Assembly (NCBI GenBank): GCA_030761205.1
Contig: JAULJL010000011.1
Span: forward strand, 11,646,501 to 11,710,500
Direction: 5' to 3'
DNA from: Fremontodendron californicum
Lineage: Eukaryota > Streptophyta > Magnoliopsida > Malvales > Malvaceae
Length of the DNA: 64,000 nt
Of this stretch, positions 46,501 to 59,600 are shown piece after piece (position 1 is the first letter of the stretch; every line of letters starts with the position of its first letter). The notes under the pieces were generated by a model that worked only from the letters and a program-made list of their open reading frames with translations, was not told the DNA's origin and searched no databases. Position numbers and translations under genes: made by a program.

Positions 46501-48487
46501 CAAAGTCATGCTCTCTTGAGCACACTTGTGGAAGATTAAAGTTTGTCAAATTGATTATTCTACCTTTGTGATTTTTTTTACTTAGCCAATTTTTATCTAA
46601 CTTTCAAAAAGTCCTAGCTACTGTTTGTGAGCTATTTTATGAGTTTCAAATATTTTTACTTTGATTTTTAAATGATTTTATCAAAGGCAAAAATATGTTA
46701 TGACAAAACAGTTTTTTCACCCAGTACTCGTACATTTCTGATTTTTCTGGGAATTCATATTTAATCATAAAATTAAGATGATTTTTTCCCATGTAGTTTT
46801 ACATGTCTTAAGTCTCCAGTATTTTTTTCAGAATTTTTTGAATTTTTAAAAATAGGGTAAAAAATCGTGGCTTAAAACTGGACAGTGGAGTCAGAATTGA
46901 ATTTAAAGAAAAATCATTTTTCTGTTTTGGTTAAGTTACGTAGAGTGGGCTGATTAGGAGGGTTAGCTACTGACTTAGTGTAGTTTCTAAGCCTTTTTAA
47001 ACTCGAAAAATGGTTTTTCATGTCTCGGGTTAAGGGTAGTCAAGTCTGGATTTTTAAACTTAAGAAATTAGAGTCACTTTAAAAAAGATTTAGCCCAGTT
47101 TTTAGTTTTAATTCAAGCTTTTCAAAATTGTTTTCAAACAATCACAAAGTATTTCGGTTTTAAAAATTTAATTTGACATATTTTCCTAAGGTAGCCGGAT
47201 ATCTTTTTAGATATACGGATTTCTTAATTAAAGGAAAAAAATACATTTTCATGCATTGCATTTTTCATATTCATGCATTTTATAAAATATGTGACTTTTG
47301 CTATGATAATTTCTATGATATTGTTATGATTTTGAGTTATGTTATATTGTTTATTATATGTCTTGGAATATTTCATGATATCCTATGCTTTTTATTTAAT
47401 TATTTGTTTGTTGGTATATTATTTAGCATATGCTATGTTCATGCATTATTATTTTCATTTTTATTTCCATGCATATTATATGATAGTTTTATTTTATATT
47501 CCATATCATTTAGATTATATGCCATATCATCCATATTTGCCATGTCATTTAAATTCTGTCATTTCATTTAGAATATATCATATGACTTAGGATATTATAT
47601 TTCATATAGAATATATTATGTCACCTAAGTCATTTCATTTAGAATATGTCATATAACTTAGGACATTTCATTTCATTTAGAATATGCTAAGGCATTTAAA
47701 TTGTATTATATCATTTAGGATGCATTATATTATTTAGATTTTTCTATGTCATTTTATTTATGTCATGCATCTACATATTCATATCTTTTAAAATGTTTTC
47801 AAAAGGATAATGATTTTTCAATAAAAAATAAAGATATTCTCGAGTTAAAATAATTCATGAGTTCTCTACCGGGTTTGCTGGATGGAATATCATCAATTAT
47901 CATTAATAAAGGAATATCTTTCTTTCAAAAAATGAGAATGATTCGAAAAGTTTTCCAAAAATAATAAAAGTTTCTATATTTTGCCACGTTTGTTGGGGAA
48001 TATAGGAAAATTTTGAATTTATAAATTCCGGATCATTTTCAATTAAAAATGGAATTATTTTTCTTTAAATTAGGAATTAACTTGAAATACTAAATTTAAA
48101 ACCGATTTTTTACCTAGACTTGAGATAACACACGATTAATAAGGTACCGATTTATACGGGCGTTGTGGGGTTGCTAATCCTTCCCCGCACGTAACCGACT
48201 CCCGAACCCGTTTCTTTGATTTCTCTTGTTTATAACGCAGACTTGAAATTGGTTTTAAAAATGTTTTAATTAATTTTAAAATATTTTATAAAACCGGTTT
48301 TAATAGGTGGCCGATCACACCTAGCTAAAAAAGATTGGTGGCGACTCCATGTCTTTTTTTAAAGGTTATTTTCAAAACCTTCATTTTTCTAGAGGAATTA
48401 AGTTGACTTTTCCTCGGTTTTTTAAATGTCACGCTTAACGAATAATAAAGTCTTGCGATGAGACTCGTTATTTTTTAGGTTGCGACA
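43551..48487 (+). repeat. 3' LTR of the large element (4,937 bp)
   Basis: TGTAGACACC to TTGCGACA. It holds ~830 bp (about 46636-47480) that are absent from the 5' LTR but present in the LTR at 53873, so the 5' LTR has lost them. The rest is highly similar to 30206-34312. Confidence 0.93.
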
Positions 48488-48492
48488 GGTGG

Positions 48493-48779
48493 CGTTAGAA
48501 TGTGCTATTATAATACTTTAAAAACGTTTTTAAGTGCTGCAATTTGATGTTTTTATAGTAGTTTTCAATTGTATTAAAACATGTAAAAATGTTTTTATAG
48601 AGTAAAAATTATAACGTTTTGATAAATGCTGGTATATATGTTTAAAATGTTGCTAAAAGAAAAAAAAATGAGGCCACATATAAAACACATTGAAAAATGT
48701 TGTCTTTACAATATAACAACATTTTGTGAAGTTTTAGCAGCACTTCTTACATGTTGTCTAATCCCCTTTTTGGCGTAGT
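48493..48779. other. AT-rich flank right of the large element
   Basis: Repeated ACGTTTT/AAAAATG-like words. No gene recognised. Confidence 0.4.
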
Positions 48780-48794
48780 TATCTTCCATTCAGA

Positions 48795-49085
48795 AGTATT
48801 TTTTTTGGAAAGAGCTTGTAAGGAGAAGTTAAGATATTTGCAATCAATTTCATTCAATCAAGTACCAACTTCCAGGTGAGGATCTTAAAACCCTTATATT
48901 TGTTTCTTCTAATGAAGATCTTGAAAAGCTTAAAGGTTCTCAAAGCTGAGGATATTTTTTTATTCTTTTGGTGAGTTCGGAAGTGTATCTTCCCTTGAGG
49001 CTAACACCATTCAGCAGAACAATCCTGATTACCGGTCTGTGGTTGTTGCCAATTGGATAGTAGTTGGATGGATTGTTTCATGGAA
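48795..49085 (+). pseudogene. PB1-domain (octicosapeptide) kinase-like gene fragment
   Basis: Pieces in shifting frames read WKELVRRS, DICNQFHSIKYQLPGEDLK, TLIFVSSNEDLEKLKGSQ, RIFFYSFGEFGSVSSLEANT and IQQNNPDYRSVVVANW. This order (PB1 core with the LPGEDLD..VSV-DEDL motif, then 'EGSQ..R.FL.PL.E...S.E...IQQ..PDYQYVVAVN') is that of plant PB1-containing Raf-like kinases. An in-frame stop and a frameshift show a pseudogene. Introns are absent in the piece seen. The rest of the gene is not in the window. Confidence 0.68.
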
Positions 49086-49216
49086 AAATGGTTCTATTTG
49101 CATGCATTTGCATGGACAACTAACAGTTGATAGAACTATCCCTATTTACTCGAAAAAAGAGGTAGCCTACATAAGGGTATTGTCCAAAGTTGACAGTTGC
49201 ATGGAGAGTTAAAGCC
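49086..49216. other. Junction between host fragment and second Ogre-like element
   Basis: The 5' LTR and leader of the second element are missing. An AAGCTATGGGA(G/A)ATTTCGTCCC segment occurs twice (49236 and 49298), perhaps from the rearrangement that removed them. Confidence 0.45.
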
Positions 49217-49723
49217 ACCCATATACTTATAGTGCAAGCTATGGGAGATTTCGTCCCATATTCCCAATAGGGTACCTAGAAAGAAAGAGGAAGATGTCCA
49301 AGCTATGGGAAATTTCGTCCCATATTCCCAATTTTCGTCATACCAATCATGTTACCCTACTGAGGTATCTCCAAGCCTTTATCCTTATCTACCAACCCAA
49401 GCACCTAATCTATACTTGTCCTTGCTACAAGGCCTGCTTCCAGAAAACGACCACAGGATAACCAAGAAAGAATTCCAATCCCAATCCCTAACCTGCTGCC
49501 ATTACTAATAAAGAATCAGTACCTTACCCCGGTACCTTTGAAAATAGCTCTAAATCCATCATCAATGAGTTATGACCCTGACAGCAAGTGTGATTATCAC
49601 CTAGGGGTAGTTGGGCATTCAACTGAAAAATGCAAACAATTGAGGGAAAGGATTGAAAGTCTTATCCGAGATGGTATTTTGACACCGGAGCTTATCAATC
49701 AGTGGAAGGTCGTTTTGCCATAA
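49217..49723 (+). pseudogene. Second Ogre-like element: gag C-terminal remnant
   Basis: 49305-49508 reads YSQFSSYQSCYPTE, matching the PPPQFSSYQPFYST part of gag region 2. After a frameshift, 49538-49723 reads the zinc-knuckle-like CDYHLGVVGHSTEKC and LRERIESLIRDGIL. The gag core is missing. No pol follows, as in the first element. Confidence 0.82.
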
Positions 49724-52700
49724 ATCAATTTCTTTTAGGGTTTTAGGAGGAGAATTACTACCTTTGAAGGATGTCAATAGGAGCATTTTGATGCAAGTAG
49801 TTTTAGACCTTATGATGAAAACACTTGTCTCATGTCGACATCCGTATGAATTAAATGAATTTTGAATTTTTAATGCTTTATGTTTGTTGTGTTTTAACAA
49901 TAATTTGAATTTGCAAAAACAAGCATTAAGGAAGTTTTAATAATGGATAGTCTCGAGAATATTGATGATCATTGTTACAAATGACCCAATATCCTATCCC
50001 CTCTCTTTTAGGCTTTCCTAGGCTTAAATCCCTTGAACCAAAACCACTTGGAAAACCTAATGCTTCAAGGAATATGAATGATTGAACTTCATAAAACCAT
50101 TGGCATTGTAGAATAAGCAAAGATGTAGATCTTAGTCTAGGCTATGAACAAAGGAACGAACTTTTTGAAATTTTTTCGAACTCCTTGAAATTCAAACAAA
50201 TGAGACATTCTTTCAAGAATTTAGATCATGGTAATTTAGTGTGTGTCAAAGTTGGGCCAAAACCATTCATGACAATTTCAACAACCACAAAACACTAATT
50301 GCCCAAACATTACTTCATGATGTTACCCTGGGGCACAATGTTTAAACTAGATTATCCCATGTCCTAGAGAAAACCCATTTTTGGGTCATATTTTCCTTGT
50401 CTCTTCAAAAAACTCAGATTTGAAACTTAACCTTTTCAAAATAGACCTAGACTTTCTATGTTCCTCGTTGTTATAAATTCTCGTGGTTAATCCAATTGGG
50501 GCATCGTATGTGGAAATGATGGATATATGGTGAATAAGGATGGACTAACGCATGAATCAGTGGGGCATGCAACTAAAAAAGAAAAAAAAAGAAGAAAAAA
50601 AAAGGAAAAATTGTGATATCATGCATATGAGAATTCAGATGATTCCAAAGTGCAAATGAAACTTTGATTATCTATTTCCCCTGGGGATTGCTTTTCAATG
50701 TGAATATTCGTGCTTGACATGAGAAATGGCCATCTTTCTTGTCCCTGTCACAAAAAGAAATTATCCATAGTCACCCTTTTTGAGCTGAAAGAATTCTTTC
50801 TTCTTTAAAACCTGATCAAGCATCACCCTCTACATTGGAGGGCAAAAGCGAGGAAGGATCACTGAGAAATGAGTCCTAACTCAAAGATAGACACAAAGAA
50901 AATTGAGCCCCGAATAAATATGGGTTCACTCTGTCAAAATAAAGATGCAAGAGAAAAACAAAAACAAAAAAGTGTGAAAAAGTATGGCAAATGAAAGCCA
51001 AAAGCAAAGAAGAAAAAGAGCAAAGTCAAAAGGAATGAAAAGTCCAAAAGGAACAAATGCTTCAAAGAAAATCCTCCTCAAGAAATGATCCTTGATCTGA
51101 TTACCCTTAAACACATATTTTGGGCCTATTTATCCTTTCTTTCTGAACCCCGAACCATGGCCTACATTACGTGCTTTAAAATTCCATTTTGATTAAGCAT
51201 GAATATTTAACTTGAAGGGTTTTTCCTCAGATTTTATCCCATCTCATCGAATTATCATTTCACTAAGGAAGAATTTAGAATTCTCAAGTGCATGGTAAAA
51301 CAACCAAAAAAAAAGAGAAGAAAAAAATGGAAAGAATGGGACTCTAGGGCGAAAACCCAAAAAACGGGCAGTCTAAAGTGAAATGGGAATTTCCGATGCC
51401 ATCTATGATAGTGCCGACACCACAAAAGAAAAGGTCACCTTGAAGAAGTGGTCATCGAGGAACATCTAGGAATTCTTGAACCTCCCAAATTGTCAGCTCT
51501 CATTCGGAGGATTGTCTTCAAAAATTAGAGTTTTTCCCTCCAAGATTAAACTTTCCAGTTTAAACATCCCAGCCAATCTTGACTATTGTCAAAATGCCTT
51601 GATATGAAAACTAAAAGAATGTTGACTTTGTTTGGTTCTCAATGAATTCATGATTTATAAAACATGTTCCATTTGTGAGCCTAGAAGGGACATACATTTT
51701 TGTTGTGAAGTTTTCTTCGATCAATCAAAATTTTGTTATACCAAGCTTTGCCAATCCCAATTGAAAAATCCAGATTGACATTTAGGGAAATTTCTAACAG
51801 TGGTCATCAGTCTTCAAAAGATTCGTACACCACATACCATGGGGTTAATATTTTTGGCTCAGAAGTTTTCATTAAATGAACAATATTGTTTTTCAAAAAA
51901 AAGGGGGAAAACAAAAATGTTTTTGAAATACCAATTTTGATGTTGATATGAGATAAGGTTTTTCTAACCCTGAGGTGTGGAACTACTAGGGTTAACCTTG
52001 ACTTCCAAATATGAGAATAAGAAATAGAACTAGGCAAGCAAACTCCTATCAATAAGAGTTTGAAAACTGTTGGGGCAAAGAAAATAGCCAAAGATTGAAC
52101 AATGAATTGAAGATATACTCTGATTTGAAGAGAAAAAATGAATTGGAAAGGCTAAGCCAAAGTTTAGAAAAAATGATCAGGGGCATTTGCATATTTTCAT
52201 CAAGCATTTACATCATTATTGATCTTTGCATTAGCATCATGTAGAAGCATTTTGCACACTGCTAGTCTTTGCATTTGCATCATTCCGAAGCATTTGCATC
52301 ATTCCGAAGCATTTGCACAATGTCGATCTTTGCATCTGCATCGCCACATGAAGTAGTTGGGTCAATGTTGATCTTTGCATTTTCATCATTCAGAAGCACT
52401 TGCATCTTATTTAGTATTTGCATCTGCATCAATAAGCATTTGCATCAACCTAAGCCATTTGCATGTACACCATGAAGCATCTGCATCTTATTCAACATCT
52501 GCATCTTATTCAATAAGCATTTTCATCAATCTAAGCCATTTGCATGTACACCATGAAGTATCTGCATCTTATCCAAGATCTGCATCTGCATCAAGAAACA
52601 TTTGCATCAATTCAAAACATTTGCATTTGCAATATGAGGTATGTGCATCCTGTTAATCATTTGCACCAGAATCAAAAAGCATTCGCATCTTCTCAAAATC

Positions 52701-52740
52701 TTCAGGTTAATTTTCAACAATTCTTCAAAGATCATTTTTA
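49724..52740 (+). other. Second element: 3' non-coding region
   Basis: Collinear with 39152-41940. At 52190-52735 it is dense in GCATTTGCATC / GCATCTGCATC words, the counterpart of 41530-42720. No gene. Confidence 0.7.
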
Positions 52741-53600
52741 AAGTCGCATACAGCGCATTTTTCTAAATCACGGGTAAGGCCTCCGGGCACCATTCTTAAG
52801 ACCTCCAGGCATCATTTTTAAAGTCGCATATAGCGTATTTTTCCAAATCACGGGTAAGGCCTCCGGGCACCATTCTTAAGACCTGCGGGCATCATTTTTA
52901 AAGTCGCATACAGCGTATTTTTCCAAATCATGGGTAAGGATTCTGGGCACAATTCTTAAGACCTTCGGGCATCATTTATAAAGTCGCATACAACGCATTT
53001 TTTCCAAATCACTGGTAAGGCCTCCGGGCACCATTCTTAAGACCTCCAGGCATCATTTTTAAAGTCGCATACAGTGCATTTTTTTCAAATCACGGATAAG
53101 GCCTCCGGGCACCATTCTTAAGACCTCCGGACATCATTTTTAAAGTTGCATACAACACATTTTTTCAAATCATGGGTAAGGCCTCCGAGCACCATTCTTA
53201 AAACCTCCGAGCATCATTTTTAAAGTCGCATACAGCGCATTTTTCCAAATCATGGGTAAAGCCTCCAGGCACCATTCTTAAGACCTCCGGGCATCATTCT
53301 TAAAATCACATACAATGCATTTTTCCAAATCACGGGTAAGGCCTCCGAGCATTATTCTTAAGACCTCCGGGCATTATTTTTTAAAGTCGCATACAGCGCA
53401 TTTTTCCAAATCACAGGTAAGGCCTCCAGGCACCATTCTTAAGACCTTCGGGCATCATTTTTAAAGTTGCATACAGCATATTTTTTCCAAATCATGGATA
53501 AGGCCTCCGGGCACCATTTTTAAGACCTCCAGGCATATTTTTTTTATTTAAATCATGGATAAGACCTCCGGGCAGTATTTTTATGACCTTCGGGCACAAT
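52741..53600 (+). repeat. 80-bp minisatellite (about 10-11 units)
   Basis: Units open AAGTCGCATACAGCGCATTT and contain AAGGCCTCCGGGCACCATTC and AAGACCTCCGGGCATCATTT. Starts at 52741, 52821, 52901, 52981 and 53062 show the 80-bp period. Later units carry small indels. Its sequence is unrelated to the 180-bp repeat in the same place in the first element. Confidence 0.94.
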
Positions 53601-53872
53601 TTTCACTTTGAAAATCAAAACCGTTTCCTTAAGATGGGTCGAGCCTTGATTAGTCAGGGAACTCAATTTAAGGATAAAATATTCTATTTATAGTTTTTTA
53701 AAAAAAAATACCAAAAAAAATGAAAAAATTAAAAATGATGAAAAAGAAAAAATGAAAAAAATAAAAATCCATTTCGCGTCTCTTCACATATGATTTCACT
53801 AACCGGACAAAATTAGTGTTTGTTTATTTTTGCCTGATTCCTGATTCTCAGCAATAGCTAAAGAGGGGCAGC

Positions 53873-56800
53873 TGTAGACACTTAATTTTGTCCGGACCAC
53901 TAAAACAGGTGTGTTTTCTTCCTAAATTGATGTTTCAGAATGCAAAAAGGCTTTTCTCATCCTGCAGGTGGTACTCCGAGACTTAGTCTAAGAAAGCAGA
54001 CAAAAAAAGTCAACCCCAAAAAAGTCAACCCTAAAAAGTCAACTACTAAAGAAGTCAACCCACTTTCAGAATCAAGGTTTGAAGTTCAATTGAAAGATGG
54101 TGAAAGAATTTTGATAATCCGAGGTCTACATTGAAAGATATGGAGTTCGAAAGTTGGGTTACGGAGATTCAGTAGAAAGGAAATCCTAGTTCAGGAAATT
54201 TGGGGGAAAGTGCTTAAATGATCAAATTGGTTAGAATTGAAGGTTCCAAATGAAAGATAAGCACTGACTACGGGTAATGGAGAGGCTACTTGGAAGAAAA
54301 ACTGAAAGAAAAGTCAATTTGGAAGAAAACCGAGAATTAGGGTTTTTAGTAGATTTTGGTGAATTCGGAGAAAATTGCAGAAATGACCCGATTCGGTAAG
54401 ATTAAAGCCCTAATTGATGAGGAGTGATTAAACAAGGATAGCCCAAGGCTTAGTTTGAAGTAATTCCGAGAAAAGAGCCGATTAGAGGAGAAACGAAAAA
54501 AGGAGGAAATTCCCAATACTAAAAAGAGGAAAAATCAAAACGGAAGGGAGTTTGATCGTAAAAATTGAGCGTTTTCAGACCAACTCCAATTCAATATATG
54601 AAAAAGGCCCAAAAAAAGAAAACCTGAAAATCGAACTTGTTTCGAGCAAAATCGGGCTTTGGAGGCAAAAGGGCAAAATTGGAAAATTTGGAAAAAAATT
54701 AGCAAATGAGCACCAAAAATTTTGAAAATTTGCAGATCTCATTCTTAAATCATTTCGAAGATATTGGCAAAATAAAATTCGGATTCGAAGTTCGTTTGCA
54801 AAATGGCCAAACCCCGGGCCCACCTATGCAAAAATTCAAAAGGATAAATCCCGAAAAAATAGCAAACGAGTTCCAAAAATTCTAAAAAAATTCAGATCTC
54901 ATTCTTAAATTATTTGGAAGAGATTGGCGAAATAAAATCTGGATTCGGAGTTCGTTTGCAAAATGGCCAAATCTCGGGCCCACTATGCAAAAATTCAAGC
55001 AGATAAATCCCGAAAAAATAGCAAATGAGCTCCAAAATTTACCAAAACTTACAGATCACACTTTTAAATTATTTGGAAGGGATTTTTTAAGAAAAATTTG
55101 GATTTGGAGCTCGTTTAAAAATGGTGAAAGTTCGGGTGAACAAAAGGGCATTTTTGAAAGAAAAATTCAAAAAAAAAATAGCAAATAGACTCAAAAAATT
55201 TTGAAAACTTCCAGAATTTAATTTTTTATTATTAAAAAATTATTGAAAAAGATAATTTGAATTTGGAGTCCGTTTGCTATTTATTTAGGTTCGGGGGTCA
55301 AAATGGTCATTTTACCGAAGAAACCGAAATGGGCCAATTTGTAATTAAGAAAAATATGAAAGATTTGCTGAGATAATTCCTCCCTTGGTCATCCAGCATA
55401 CAGGAGAAGAAGGAAGCTTGATCAATTTAATTCCTTAGTCACTATCAAGCTCAAAATGCTTCCACTAGTACCTTGCAAATGGTCCCCCCTTCATCCAATG
55501 GCTTAGGTGCCTTGTAGAAATGTTGAGTACACATTTTAAGGGCTGGTATTAAATGCCAAGATGATATTTTTATGTTTTCATGAAAGAATCCTCATCTAAT
55601 GGCCAAGAATGGAAGAAGAAAGATGAGCACAACTCATCCAAGGGTAGAGGTTCATTTGGCCAAGCAAGGGAGAGGATGGGATTGTATCCTTATTTCATCT
55701 AAGGCTTGAGGTTATTAGAAAGGCTGAGTACACATCTTAAGGGCTGCTATTAATTGGCAATAAGGTATTTTTATTGTGTCATCAAAAGATCCTAATCTAC
55801 TGGCCAAAATTGGAGGAGAAAAAGTGCACAACCTATCTTATGGTTGAGGGGCCATTCGGCCAAGGCTAAGAGAGGGGGGGCTGAGCAGTTTTCTTACAAG
55901 GTTCAAGGCTGGAAAGGTCAGTAGCTAATTGAGAAAAAAAAGGTTTTTGAAAGAAAGAAAGAAAGAAAGAAAAAGTTTTCTAAGAGAGCTTGAAGGTAGC
56001 CATTTCTACTTAGCTCTAGCATAGTTTTCTTCTTATTTTCCATGGTGATTTCTTGATTTTCTTTCTTGTTTTCCTACTACATTTCTCATAGAAATCAAAG
56101 TTTTAAAAGATTTATTTGAGTTTTCATCTTTTCTTCTTCATCAAAAATGGTTGAAAATAAATTTTTCTTAAAGATTTTTGCTATGGCCGAATGGTATGTT
56201 TGTTTGCCTTGGTTTTTTTCTTTTTTTTTTTCTTTGCATGTTGTTATGAAAAATATGATTTTTGAAGGTTTATATAAGTATTTAAGGTTCTGATTTTTTA
56301 CAAAAAAAAAATAAAGGAAAAGAAATGGAAAAGCTTCATGATCTTGACTAGATCAAGTGATTATGGTTTGGAGAGAGGCTATGCCCATTTTGTACCAACC
56401 ATGGAGCTTAACTTTCCTTGTTTTGTTAAGTAGCTTTTCTTGTTATTTTCTTTGTATGTCTATGCTTATTTTTTTCATGTTCTTTACATTATTTTCTATG
56501 CTATATTTGCTTTTATATTTCTTTTTCATGCTTAATGATTTTTCCTTGTAGGTTCGGCCTTTGTGTTCATCTTGATCATATTGTGCATTTTTCATGTATC
56601 ATGTCTTGCATTATAAACATGTTTGCATTTTATATTTGGTCATATGACCATTCGACTACTCCATTTTTGCTTGCCTTGCATGTGCATTTTCATCTTGCTT
56701 CTTGACTTGTTTGCATTTCCATGTCATGAGCTTGTGTATTTTGATTTTAGTATGTCATATGCTTGTGAAAATGTCATGACATTATGTATTTTATATGATT

Positions 56801-59237
56801 TGTCATGTATTTGTGTTATTTACAGGATAGGATTGCATTAGAGTACCATGTGACCATTCGGCCTCTTCATGCATTCCTTGCCTTGTGGTGTGCATTTGCA
56901 TTTTGTTTATGTACCATGCTAGCTAGGATTATGCCATGAAATTGTGTATTAGTTGTTGTTTGTTCAAGCATTAGTATTAGGTTTATTGGTCATCGTATGT
57001 TCATCGTATTGCTATGCATTCTCGTTACATTTTAGGTCTAGGTCATATTGGTATTGCCATGCATATTAGGTCTTAAATCATATTGGTATTGCCATGCATT
57101 GCTTTGCTACTTAGGTCTTAGGTCACATTAGCATTTTCTTGCATATTCATAACATATTAGGTCTAAGTCATATTTGTATTATCAAGCATTGCATGCATAT
57201 TAAGTTAGGATAGCATTTATTGCCAGGCAAACTCATGCTAGGCATTTAGGTTATTTTGAATTGTCATGCATTTCCTTTATCATTTAGGCTTTAGACCATG
57301 CATTACATTTCATTTGTTGTATGTTCATGCTTTCCATGTCATTCCCACTTGATTTATGACTTAGGCCAATCAATGGCTCAAAGTCATGCTTACTTGAGCA
57401 TACTTGTGGAAAATTAAAGGGTTAACAAATTGATCATTCTACTTTTGTGATTTTTTTTTTTACTTAGCCAATTTTTGTCCAAGTTTTTGTAAAGGGTTAG
57501 CTACTATTTGTGGGTCTTTATGAGAGTCTCTAACTTTTTTAATTTGATTTTCAAATGATTTTATCAAAGGCAAAATAATGTGTTTTGGCAAAACAGTTTT
57601 TTCATCCAGTACTAGTACTTTCTTGATTTTTTTGAGCAGTCATCTTTAATCCAAAAATTAAGCCAATTTTTTATCGTGTATTTTTACATGTTGAGTCTCC
57701 AGTATTTTTTTATAGATATCTTTGAATTTTTAAAAATAGGTAAAAAAAAATTATGTGTTAAAACGGGACAGTAGAGGTAGATTTGAATTCAAAAGAAAAA
57801 CAATTGTTGAATTTGGCTAAGGCATTTAGAGGGGGTTGGTTAAAAGCTTTAGCTACTGTATTAGGATAGTTTCTAAGCCTTTTTAAACTTTAAAAATGAT
57901 TTTATAAACCTTGGGTTAAGGGTGGTCAAGTCGGGATTTTAAACTTAGGAAATTAGAGACATTTTAAAAGGGTTTGGCTAGGGTTTTATTTTTAATCCAA
58001 GATTTTCAAAATTGTTTTCAAACAATCACAAAGTATTTTGATTTTAAAAAATTTAATTTGATATATTTTTCTAAGGTAGCCTGATATCTTTTTAGATATA
58101 CGGATTTCCTTAATTAAAGGAAAAAATATATCTTCATGCATTGCATTTTTCATGTTCATGCATACTATATAATATGTATTTTTGATAATTTCCATGATAT
58201 TTTTATATTTCGATTTATTTTGTGGTGTTATATTGTTTGTTATATGGTTTTGATTATTTGATGCTATTCTATGCTTTTTATAGTTATTTATTTTTGTCAC
58301 ATTATTTAGCATATACTATGTTCATGCATTATTATTTTTATTTTTATTTCATGCATATGTCATGATAACATTATTTTATGTTTCATATCATTTCATGTCA
58401 CTTAGATTATATTCCATGTCATATAAATTATATTATTTAAAATATGTCATGTCATTTAAATTATATCATCTCATTTATGTTGCATTATATTATTTAGACT
58501 TTGTCATGTCATTTTATTTATGTCACACATATTCACATTCATTTTTTTTAAATGTTTTGAAAAAGATAATGATTTTGAATAAAATAAAGATATTCCCGAA
58601 TTAAAATAATTCATGAGTTCTCTGCCGGGTTTGCTGGGGAGGATATCATCAATTATCGTTAATAACGGAATATCTTATTTAAAACGAGAATGATTCAGAA
58701 AATTTTCCAAATTAATAAAAATTTATATATTTTGCCGATTTTATCGAGGAATATAGGAAAATTTTGAATTAATAAATTTCGGGTCATCTTCGATTAAAGA
58801 TGGAATTATTTTTCTTTAAATTGGGAATTAACTTGAAATACTAAATTAAAAACCGACTTTTCATCGAGACTTGAGATAACACACGATTAATAAGGTACCA
58901 TTTTATACGGGCGTTATGGGGGTGCTAATCATTCCCCGGACGTAACCGAGTCCCGAACTCGATTCTTCGATTTTCTCTGGTTTATAACGCAGATTTGAAA
59001 TTGGTTTTAAAAATGTTTCAATTAATTTTAAAATATTTTACAAAACCGGTTTTAGGTGGCCGATCACACCTAGCTAAAAAAAGATTGGTGGTAACTCCAT
59101 GTCTTTTTCAAGGTTATTTTCAAAACCTTCATTTTTCAAGAGGAATTAAGTCGACTATTCCTCAGTTTTTTTTTAATGTCATGCTTAACGAATAATAAAG
59201 TCACGCGATGAGACTTGTTATTTTTTAGGTTGCGACA
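53873..59237 (+). repeat. 3' LTR of the second Ogre-like element (5,365 bp)
   Basis: TGTAGACACT to TTGCGACA, preceded by the purine tract AAAGAGGGGCAGC (53860-53872). It is homologous to 43551-48487 throughout, but more diverged and with a different middle (about 55330-56150, with AAAG repeats near 55953). Frames within it are fortuitous. Confidence 0.9.
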
Positions 59238-59551
59238 TGTAATTATCAAAATTCCATATCTTTAGTTCTAGACCTCGAATTATCAAAATTCTTTCATTAT
59301 TCTTCAATTCAACTTCAAATCTTGATTTTGACTAAGGGTTGACTTTTTCAGTGGTTGACTTTTTGGGGCTGACTTTTTGGAGTTTACTTTTTCGAAGTTG
59401 ACTTTTTTCGAATTGGCTTTTCATGCTGAACTCCGAATCACAAGTCTTGGAGGACCATCTGCAAGATGAGAAGAGATTTTCTGCATTCTAAAAAAAGTAC
59501 AAGAAAGAATTTACCTGATTTAGGGGGCCCGAACAAAATTAGGTGTCTACA
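59238..59551 (-). repeat. Inverted LTR start fragment
   Basis: Read on the minus strand it begins TGTAGACACCTAATTTTGTT at 59551 and continues through TTGACTTTTT-complement (AAGTCAAC) repeats to an ATTTTGATAATTCGAGG segment like that at 54105. It abuts the end of the plus-strand LTR exactly, so the second element probably inserted into the U3 of an older, opposite-facing relative. Confidence 0.82.
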
Positions 59552-59580
59552 GAAGTTATCATCCAAAAAATTCAATGAAT

Positions 59581-59600
59581 GTCTCTCTCTCTCTCTCTCT

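Larger units (their letters stand above)
30206..48487 (+). mobile_element. Large non-autonomous Ogre/Tat-like retrotransposon (18.3 kb, TSD GGTGG)
   Basis: LTR 30206-34312, PBS 34316, two gag regions, long 3' non-coding region with minisatellite, PPT, LTR 43551-48487. It is flanked by GGTGG at 30201-30205 and 48488-48492. Multi-kb LTRs, a TGGCGACTCCACTGGGGAC-type PBS and variable tandem repeats before the 3' LTR are traits of the Ogre/Tat lineage. There is no RT, RNase H or integrase, and gag has in-frame stops, so any movement depended on a relative. Confidence 0.88.

Noticed and set aside
47173..47571. 132-codon plus-strand ORF rich in Phe, Tyr, Ile and Leu
   Set aside because: An AT-rich LTR segment read in frame; it mimics a membrane protein by composition only, and the same region is missing from the 5' LTR.
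52269..52741. His-rich ORFs (HLHHSEAF-type)
   Set aside because: They come from translating GCATTTGCATC words in a non-coding 3' region.
52741..53600. 80-bp array considered as a CRISPR-like or centromeric array
   Set aside because: No spacer/repeat alternation, the units are contiguous, and it sits inside a retrotransposon 3' region in plant DNA.
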